From NCBI RefSeq assembly GCF_000711695.1, contig NW_013546873.1, positions 1 through 31,673 of the forward strand: DNA of 31,673 nt, read 5' to 3'. The notes beneath the pieces were generated by a model. It worked only from the letters and a program-made list of their open reading frames with translations. It searched no databases and was not told the DNA's origin. Position numbers and translations under genes: made by a program. Source of the DNA: Tilletiaria anomala UBC 951. Taxonomy: Eukaryota > Basidiomycota > Exobasidiomycetes > Georgefischeriales > Tilletiariaceae. Every line of letters begins with the position of its first letter. Position 1 is the first letter of the stretch. Below, in pieces: positions 1 through 7,765 of this stretch.

Positions 1-175
1 CCCTGCCCTCGGAACCCCAACTCGCCCTGCCAAACTCCCCCGCACCCACTCTCCGCTGGCCATTATTTTGCACCTGCTTCCGCCCTGCCGTCAGAACTCG
101 CCGAGTCCATAGCACCCTTCACCTATAACCCATGTTACAGACACGCACAGAACCCGAGAACTGAGATTTTCAGCC

Positions 176-2401
176 ATGTCAATCTCATCGTCAGCAGCTT
201 CCCCATCTGTCAAGGCGGCAGAAAAGGAGCTCGCTCAGTCTCAAGACGTGCTCGCGAGCGGCGGAAATAGCCAGCAGAATGCCATTCCCATCGCAACCTC
301 TTCTGCGCCGCGAAACCGAAAACGCACGTGGGCCCTTGTCGGACTCGCAGCCCTGGCGGCCATCATCGTCGTGCCCGTCGTCGTCTCGCGCAAGGGCCGC
401 CACTCCTCTCCGTCCGATTCCAATTCCAACGCAGCGGGCGCGTCCGTTGCCAAAGACGGTGCCATCGGCTTTGAGGGATCCACCGTCACCATGGAGAACG
501 GCACGACATTCACTTACCGCAATCCCTTTGGCGGGCACTGGACCGCCGGCGAGCTGGACAACACGGCGCGTGCGCAAAACTGGACCAAGAGTCTCGCGGA
601 GGAATGGGACTACGTGCAGGATCGCATCTATGGCGTCAATCTCGGCGGTTGGCTCGTCCTCGAGCCTTTCATCTCCCCAGAGATGTTTGAGCCGTACGTC
701 AACCGCCAGAACATCAGCGCGACGACCGTGATCGACGAATATTCGTTGGCCAAGCAGTACCTCTCCGAGCCTGGCGGGCAAGACAACCTGCGCGCAAAGA
801 TGACCGCGCACTACGACACATTTGTCACCGAAAAGGACTTTGCGGACATTGCTGCTGCTGGCCTCGCCTGGGTTCGCCTGCCGATCCCTTTTTGGGCGTT
901 CGAGACGTACCCGGAGCAGGACGAGCCATACCTGCAAGGCGTCGCCTGGACGTACGTCCTTAAGGCCATCCGCTGGGCGCGCAAGTACGGCATACGCCTC
1001 AATATCGACATTCACACCGCGCCCGGATCGCAGAACGGGCTGAACCACTCTGGAAAGCAGGGCAGCATCAACTGGTTGCAGGGCCCGCAGGGCCTGGTTA
1101 ATGCGCAGCGCATGCTCAACTACATCCGCCAGGTGACTGAGTTCATCTCCACACCTGAGATCGCACCCGTCGTTCCCATGCTGAGCGTTCTCAACGAGCC
1201 AAAGTTGAGCTCGGCCATTGGCCAGGAGCCCGCGTTCGGCTTCTTCCAAGAGGTCTACACCATGATGCGCAATATCTCAGGCACCGGCAAGGGCAATGGA
1301 CCTTACATTGTGCTACACAACGGCTTCCTTGATTCCAGCAAGTGGCAAGGATTCTTGCAGGGAAGGTGAGTTGCAGTCGCCTGCGATGAAAGGCTAAAGA
1401 AATAATGTTCATCGTCTTTGCTTTTTTCTTTCATCGTTCTTCACAGCGATCGAATGGCCCTTGACAAGCACACATACCTTGCATTCAGCCCGCAATACTT
1501 TAGCACTGACTACAATGTTGTCATCCCGGAGGCTTGCAACTACTATGCACCCAGCATCGACCAGAGTCGCGTCGACTTTGGCGTCAGCATCGCCGGCGAG
1601 TGGTCGAATGCTATCTTTGATTGTGGCTACTTTCTGCGCGGCGTCAACGTCGGCAACCTTTACGAAGGCACGTATTCTTCATACGAGAGGCCTGGCAAAG
1701 TCTATGGCAACTGCAGCGACTGGCAGAACTACCCTGCGTGGAACACGTCCACCGTTGCACTCTTCAAGGGCTTGGCGACCGCCTCAATGGACGCCAACAA
1801 AGACTGGTTCTTCTGGAACTGGAAGATTGGAAACGACCCCAACATGGGTCTTGTCGGCAGCCCGCTCTGGTCATATCGGCTCGGTTTAGAGCTCGGCATC
1901 ATCCCCGCGGACCCTCGCAGCGCGCAGGGAGCCTGCGCGAGCCAGATCGCCCGCATACCTGGCGCGAGCTTGAGCGCAACCACCTCGTGGTCCAGTAGCT
2001 TCTCCGACTGGCAGACTGGCGGCGCGGCGGCGTACGCACCCAACACACAGCGATACGCCTGGCCGCCCGTGTCGCTGTCGTCGGTCAACGCGGCCGCCAT
2101 GTCCGCGCTGCCGTCGCTGACGCAGACCGGCGCGACGATCAAGCTTCCCGCGCCGACGTTTGCGGCAGCCAATGCCAGCGCGTTCAATTCCGCCGGCGGC
2201 TGGGCGGCCACGGCGCACGACTTGACGCCGTTCTACGCGACGGTCAGCGGCTGCCAGTACGCGACGGACGTGTACGACCTCACGGCCGTTCCTGGTCAAT
2301 GGCCGTGCGGAACCACTGTACCCACTTCGTCTGGCTTCTCAAGGCGCGCGGCGCCAGTGGCGGCGCGAGGGGCCAAGGCTACGCCTGCTGCCAAGGCATG
2401 A
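176..2401 (+). CDS. Membrane-anchored exo-beta-1,3-glucanase (GH5), two exons
   Basis: The protein should hydrolyse beta-1,3-glucan from its ends during cell-wall remodelling. Exon 1 is 176..1365 and exon 2 is 1447..2401; the 81-nt intron runs GTGAGT to TTCACAG, and joining in phase gives 714 residues. Residues 1-50 are a Ser/Ala-rich, probably cytosolic tail ending in basic RNRKR. Residues 51-70 are one hydrophobic segment, so this is a type II membrane protein rather than a freely secreted enzyme. The GH5 core begins near YGVNLGGWLVLEPF, followed by AGLAWVRLPIPFWAFE and IDIHTAPGSQNG. The acid/base Glu is in LNEP (about E341) and the nucleophile Glu is in GEWS (about E448), right after the splice region. 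The C-terminal 100 residues are Ala/Ser-rich. The architecture resembles fungal EXG2/exgD-type glucanases. The start is the first ATG in frame. I am confident of the family; the anchor topology is inferred. Confidence 0.93.
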
Positions 2402-3474
2402 GCTCGAGCTTTTCCGGATAGATTCTCACACCCTTTGCTTAACGTCGTTTCCAATGTCACCAGATAGCGATATCAAGCACAGGCGCAAGGACATTTATAT
2501 GCACAATTTTACTCCTGTATACGCATGCACAAGGGGATTTAGAGCATTCGAGCATTGGCGCCCCTCCATGGTTAGGCCTCCAGGTGGTACTTTCCGTCGC
2601 GAGGCGGCACCCAACGCCTTTGTGCACCCCGCGATACCAATCAAAAAGGACGAACCGGACACCGGAAACGCATGCTGCACGGCAGGCACAAATTCGCGGT
2701 CAACAGCAGTAGAGCTCTTCGTACGACCCGAATTCACCGCTCAGACCTCCATTTCAACGTGCCTCAGCGTGCAGTCGCGGCCATCGAGTGTGCATTTTCC
2801 GCATCGCCAGCGTCGTCTCGATGGCGTTGATGGAGACTGGGCACTTGGATGCTGTAAAGAGACTCTCTGAACAAACTCTCGGCTCGTTCTTTGTTTATCA
2901 TCATCGACCGGAGCTTGGGTGGCAGGCTGTGGTATCGTTTCACATGATAAAGTCTTGGTCGAGGAGAGAGTTAAAATCAACCAGAATGGATGAATACCTA
3001 CCGGGGAATTTGGGCGGGGCTGTGGGGTGTGGATCGGAGACTTGTGCTGAGCGCTTTAATTTAAGCCCGATTGCCCGGAGCCGACTTTGCCAAGTTTGGT
3101 CGAGTAAGTCGCCTACTCTGCTCTGGTTTGTGGGGAACTGGGGCTATCCCCGCATTATCCAAAGCGGCGGCACTGTGCAGCACTGCACCCACTCCATTCC
3201 GAATGAACGACTGCATACAGCAAGGTATCCCCCAGTTGGAGAGGTAGTGTGCATATCCAAAGATGTTGAGCTTGTGCTAGGCTTTCGCATACATAGTACC
3301 ATCTACTCCATATAAGATTGGTTCTTCGCAGTATTCCGGCGAGCACAGCTCACAGGCTGCTGGAGGTAGCTACTTGCGTCCGTACGGCTCCATCGCCTGC
3401 ACACTCGCAGCCTGGCAGCGGAGTACGACAAGACGGCAGCGACTCAGTTTCAAACGCTCTCATCAGCAGTTTCG
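2402..3474. other. Intergenic spacer, no supported gene
   Basis: This 1.07 kb lies between the glucanase stop and the first ATG of the next open frame. Open frames up to about 175 codons occur on both strands, but they begin without ATG, resemble no family I know, and no consistent splice pattern joins them. The frame of the next gene stays open back to 3370, where an in-frame TAG ends it and no ATG precedes 3475, so a 5' exon could lie here undetected. The spacer should also hold the glucanase 3' end and the promoter of the next gene. Confidence 0.5.
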
Positions 3475-5439
3475 ATGCAAGCCGTGGAGCACTCATGCTC
3501 CAGGAGCAGAGGAAGCGGCTCCGCCATCGACCTGATCGCCTCTCCTACTTCGGGCACTGTTTGTACAGCTACATCGAGCATTCCGCCGAGCGGCGGCATC
3601 CTGAACAATGCGCACGAGGTCCCAAAGCGAAAAATTGGCGCGGATAACAAGGGGGTGGCCGCAGCGCTCAAAGGCATGTTCAAGCATTCTCACTCGGGCA
3701 AGCAGGTCAAGGTCGCACCAGGCTCTGGGCCGCTGGGAAAGACATTTGAACGGACGCAGCCACTTCCGGCCGAAAAGGTCAAGGAGATCAAGGGCCCCGA
3801 GGTGCTAGCATTCGACCCGAGAGCTCAAGATGCGAGCATCGGCAACGGCATCATCATCAGTCCCACCTTGCTGATGAAGAGCAGCGGCAGCCCAGAGCGA
3901 AACCAAGCGAATCGACCTTCACCCACAGTGGCATCCGCAGGGGCGACCGATACGAATCAGCTCAGCGAAGATGGCCCCGCTAGTCCCAACCGGCTAGGCA
4001 GCACGAGTGGCGAAGTTGAAGAATCTTTGCCTTGCAGCACTTCTCAGTCCGAATCAGAATTCAGAGATGAAGCAGCTGATCGGCCGTCTTCAACCAAGGG
4101 TGGCAATGGGTCACACACCACAACATCGGGTTATCAAGGCGGTGATTCCTACGGACGGCAGCCAAGTGCGATCTCCCAAACCTCGACTACTATCAGCAAC
4201 GTCCCGGCTACTTCTATTGACAGCGGTACACGCAGAAGCGAATGGCCATCGGCGGGCGCTTCAATCCGGTTCTGCCCCTTACCCGTGTCGGGGCGGCTGA
4301 AGCGAGCCAACTCGATCACGATTGGCGTCGCAGCTCGCTCGCACCTTTTGCAATCGCAAGGATCTGCGCGACAGAACTACGCTGTCGTGCCTCCGCATCA
4401 ACAGCAGCAGCATAGCTGGGTCCCTTTTGAGCAGAAGTCGCCGCATCAGACGCAGGCGTTGAGCAGCCCGCAGGGAAAGGACGACATCGTCGGCGTCGGA
4501 GAGTTGATGCAAAGGGGGGCGATGAAGGCATGGCGCAAGATGCGACGACGCAGCGCGAGTCGGGACAGCAGCACCTCGGCTTCGGCAGCGAAAAACTCTT
4601 CTGTGGCGGCGGGGACGACCATTGGAAAAGATGACACGGTGGTGGGCAAAGCTGTGGAGAACAAGGCTACCGTTGCGGCATCATCAGGGAAAGAAGGTGG
4701 TGCTGACGATGAGCATGAAGCTCAAAGCGGAGGGAAAACCCCACGGCGAACTGCATCTCCCCCGCGCCTGTTACACATGCCACCCGCAACATCGGCAGCA
4801 GAAGCGGATGGAATGCACACACCGCAAGGTGCTGTGGGTACAGAGGACGGAGCGCTAGCGCACGATGATGCCATACCGCACATCACCCGGCGACTCTCTA
4901 CCGGCACCTTTCTTAAGGATGCATCGCTGCGCCAGATCCAGGAAACGCGCCGTCGCGAACTGCTCGGCGACGAGGAGGGCATGGTGCATGCTCACGGCGA
5001 CAATGGCGCAATGGGCCCCGGAGGCGGCGATGCGCATGATGCCACACTCGTCCCGGAGCATGAAGAGCACAAGGAGCAGAGAGGCTGGATCTCCGGATAC
5101 ATCCCGCGTGAGCTGTGTGGGCTCACCCTCCCTGGTCCTGGAAAATTCGAGGATGGCTTGCGCGCGAAAGCGCCGGCCGCCGTCGCTCGCCGCGCCAACA
5201 GCGCTGACTCGGACCAGTTTGTCGATGTGCGCGAAGAAGGCTCTGGGGGCGGAGCGGAAGGGGAAGAGGGGGAGCGCGACGACGAGAAGGAGAACGACGA
5301 TGGTGAAAGCGACGACGACACCAACAACGATGACGAGACGCGTGAGGCAGAGAAGTTGGCAGAACAGGCGATTCCAATCCACTCCAGCAAGGCCATGAAA
5401 ACTAGCGGGATCGAAAAGATTGAGCGGAGGAAAGCATGA
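3475..5439 (+). CDS. Hypothetical Ser-rich protein with acidic C-terminal tail
   Basis: I do not recognise this 654-residue protein. It is one uninterrupted frame with protein-like composition and no membrane segment or signal peptide. Residues about 45-130 are the most ordered-looking part, with VPKRKIGADNKGVAAALKGM, a basic Lys/His stretch and LPAEKVKEIKGPEVLAFDP. The middle 300 residues are Ser/Thr/Gln-rich and probably disordered, with basic patches such as KAWRKMRRRSASRDSS that resemble kinase-target sites. Near residue 480 lies LRQIQETRRRELLGDEEGM, then WISGYIPRELCGLTLPGPG, which looks like a conserved short motif. The end is strongly acidic (runs of E, D and N, residues about 590-640) before a basic last ten. 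The ATG at 3475 has a weak context, and a spliced upstream start is possible. Such layouts are common among fungal regulatory or scaffold proteins, but no function is assigned. Confidence 0.7.
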   Translation: MQAVEHSCSRSRGSGSAIDLIASPTSGTVCTATSSIPPSGGILNNAHEVPKRKIGADNKGVAAALKGMFKHSHSGKQVKVAPGSGPLGKTFERTQPLPAEKVKEIKGPEVLAFDPRAQDASIGNGIIISPTLLMKSSGSPERNQANRPSPTVASAGATDTNQLSEDGPASPNRLGSTSGEVEESLPCSTSQSESEFRDEAADRPSSTKGGNGSHTTTSGYQGGDSYGRQPSAISQTSTTISNVPATSIDSGTRRSEWPSAGASIRFCPLPVSGRLKRANSITIGVAARSHLLQSQGSARQNYAVVPPHQQQQHSWVPFEQKSPHQTQALSSPQGKDDIVGVGELMQRGAMKAWRKMRRRSASRDSSTSASAAKNSSVAAGTTIGKDDTVVGKAVENKATVAASSGKEGGADDEHEAQSGGKTPRRTASPPRLLHMPPATSAAEADGMHTPQGAVGTEDGALAHDDAIPHITRRLSTGTFLKDASLRQIQETRRRELLGDEEGMVHAHGDNGAMGPGGGDAHDATLVPEHEEHKEQRGWISGYIPRELCGLTLPGPGKFEDGLRAKAPAAVARRANSADSDQFVDVREEGSGGGAEGEEGERDDEKENDDGESDDDTNNDDETREAEKLAEQAIPIHSSKAMKTSGIEKIERRKA

Positions 5440-6068
5440 GCTTGCAGCGGCATTACACTGTACATTCTCTCTGCATTTATACCCACTAGCTCAGCCACTT
5501 CTTTTTGCCATCGCCACCAGTCAGCGACGACCCTCAGGCCATCAGAAACCCAAAGCTGATACGCATACATTGCCTTGGCAAAAATAATTCTGCATGCATG
5601 ACGGTGCCCAACCCTGCACTTGTACATATCTACATTACCGCATTGCCGAGGCTCTTGGTGGCTCATGAGATACTACGTCGGTAAGTATCTGCACTCTTTG
5701 ATCATAGCCTGGTAAGCGCTGAGTTAACGCATAGCAGGCCACTAGGCACCTTGGGCGCGCTGGAACTGCGCTGGTCCTCTGCAAGCGAAGCAAGGTCTCT
5801 CCAATTGCTGGGCACATGTACAAGGAGAGGGTTCCTTGGTGCAGCGGCAGCGAAGAGGTCGCTGAGATGGAGAAGTGATGCAGACTTCATTGCAGAAATC
5901 GGAATTGCCTGTTATTATCTGCGCCTTGATTGATTGGTGTGTGCTTGCTTATATTAGCGCGTGCACTCCAAAAATACGGGCACTGGCTCACACTTGCAAC
6001 CGCCACCCACGCGCTGCCAACATGTCTTGTCCACGTCTTGCGCTTCTGTGATATCAAGACGAGCTTGG
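5440..6068. other. Intergenic spacer and aldolase 5' leader
   Basis: About 630 bases with no supported gene. The first part is probably the 3' region of the preceding gene and the last 130 bases the promoter and leader of the aldolase. A nine-codon upstream reading frame, ATG at 6022 to TGA at 6051, lies in the presumed leader and is out of frame with the aldolase. Confidence 0.5.
5933..5956 (+). promoter_or_regulatory. Possible TATA and inverted CCAAT box of the aldolase gene
   Basis: ATTGG (inverted CCAAT, 5933-5937) lies about a dozen bases upstream of the TATA-like TTATATTA (5949-5956). Transcription starting some 30-60 bases downstream would place both candidate start codons (6069 and 6153) in the mRNA. 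This is a pattern match only. Confidence 0.3.
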
Positions 6069-7427
6069 ATGCTTCGTCCTCTCCTCACCCACATCTGTGA
6101 CAGCGTGCACAGGAATATCCGGCCTCGCCCGAAACTGATCGCAGCCCCATTAATGACATCCACACTCCACGGTGCGCCACCTCCGCCGCTTGGCGCGCTC
6201 GCCCCGACGACCGGGACCGGGAACGGTGCCGCTGGCCGCAGTGTGCCTCCGCCAGCGATCATTTCCCGCGCCCTGCGACCAGGTATCTATGCACCCGTGC
6301 CCACCTTCTTCACTGCCAACGAGGAGCTAGATCTCGTCAGCTTCAGCAAGCACGTCGTCCGTCTTGCGCAGGCTGGCGTCTTCCCCGTCATTAGCGGCTC
6401 GACGGGCGAAGCACCGCACCTGACTCCGCCAGAACGCACGGCGCTCATCAAGGCCGCTCGTTCGGCGTTCGCTTCGAACAGGCTCGACGGCGTGCCGATC
6501 ATCGCAGGTGCCAACGGCAGCTCCCTCAAGCACTCCATCGAACTCGCGTACGACGCTGCCAGCGCAGGCGCCGATGCCGTCATCGTCATCCCCTCCGGTT
6601 ACTTTGCTGGCGTAACCAACACATCAGACGGCAAGGCGGCCCTGCGCGAGTTCTACATCGAGCTGGCAAACCACAGCCCCATTCCGATCTTGATATACAA
6701 CTACCCTGGCGCCAGTGGCGGCATCAACATGGACAGCGACTTTTTGATCGACCTTGCCAAGAGCGCGCCCAATACTTGCGGCCTCAAGCTGACCTGCAAC
6801 GAGATTGGCAAGCTGCTCCGCATTTGCTCCGTCACTGCCGTGCCGGAATTCGCGACGTCGTACCCGCGGAAATTCCCGTACATTCCTTTCCTCGTCTTCA
6901 CTGGATACTCTGACACACTCGTGAGTCGCTGCTTACGCACACCGTCCATACACAGAGGCATTGACCTTTGATGAATGAATGTTCTTCACGGGTAGTACCC
7001 CGCGCTGATCGCCCGCGGTGCAGGGGCGATCACAGGTCTCGCAAACTTGGTCCCGCACACGGTACGGCGCCTCTTCGACATTGCCGTCACCTCAATCAAC
7101 GCCGGCTCCACAAATCACATGATTGAGGCCCAAGCGCTACAATCGACCGTCGCGCAAGCAGACTTCAACCTCTCCACCCACGGCATCGCAGGCATCAAAT
7201 GGGCCCTCTCGCGCTACGGTGCCGATTTGGGGTACGACTATACTGGCGGGCTCCCGCGTAAGCCGCTGCCGCCCTTGTCGGCCGGCGTCGACTTGCAGCT
7301 AGAACGACAACTGCACGAGATCATCGTGCGCGAGAAGGCACTCTTGCGCGAGCGCGAGCAAATTGGTGCCACTGCTGGCGTCGGCGCGTCAGCCGGTCCT
7401 AACCGCTCAACTACCTCTCTTCGCTAA
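6069..7427 (+). CDS. DHDPS-superfamily (class I) aldolase, two exons
   Basis: A pyruvate-type Schiff-base aldolase of the dihydrodipicolinate synthase/N-acetylneuraminate lyase superfamily. Exon 1 ends at 6920 and exon 2 is 6996..7427; the GTGAGT...GGTAG intron is 75 nt and phase 0. The TIM-barrel signatures are GSTGE (about residues 110-114), YNYPG with the catalytic Tyr (about Y210), and GLKLTCNE with the Schiff-base Lys (about K240). The Arg that follows the YNxP motif in true DHDPS is absent (PGASG instead). Fungi also make lysine through aminoadipate, so lysine synthesis is unlikely. 4-Hydroxy-2-oxoglutarate aldolase or the 2-keto-3-deoxy-L-galactonate aldolase of galacturonate catabolism fit better; the sequence alone does not decide. 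The first in-frame ATG (6069) gives 427 residues and adds 28 Arg-rich, nearly acid-free residues resembling a mitochondrial presequence. The ATG at 6153 gives a 399-residue form. The last 40 residues are a charged helix and a Ser/Gly tail. Confidence 0.9.
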
Positions 7428-7765
7428 ACAGCACAAGCCCCAATGTAGGTGAGCCGGTCGGTGATATGCAACATTGTTTCCCTTTACATTCTTATAATTG
7501 AAACAGCAAAAGCAACAGCGATAACAATGCGAGCGGGCGGGCGGTGTGCAATACAATTTGAATTAAATTATCTGATGAACCCATGTGTTGAAGGTTGACG
7601 CGTGCGGATTGATGCAAGACCCCGGAAGAGGCGACTTGCACGAACTGCAAGAAAGAAGGTATTGCGGGCGTCCAAGTATCGGGTCCAAGTTGTGGTGCTT
7701 TTGATGATGTATCCAGATTCCAGCTTGACGCTTTCCCTTGAATAAGACTGAGCACTCTGCAAAGG
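7428..7765. other. Convergent 3' spacer
   Basis: This 338-base gap lies between the stop of the aldolase (+) and the stop of the peroxiredoxin-fusion gene (-). It is relatively A/T-rich and should hold both 3' UTRs and polyadenylation signals. No gene was seen. Confidence 0.6.

Noticed and set aside
191-1249. A 352-codon open frame antisense to the glucanase
   Set aside because: It lies opposite a strongly conserved GH5 coding exon and is Arg/Val-rich as expected for a codon-bias shadow; it has no family features.
2788-3315. A 175-codon plus-strand frame in the first spacer
   Set aside because: It begins at a GTG, not ATG; composition is irregular, no splice links it to the next gene, and no domain is visible.
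6069-7427. Annotation of the aldolase as lysine-pathway dihydrodipicolinate synthase
   Set aside because: The substrate-binding Arg after the YNxP motif is absent, and fungi make lysine by the aminoadipate route.
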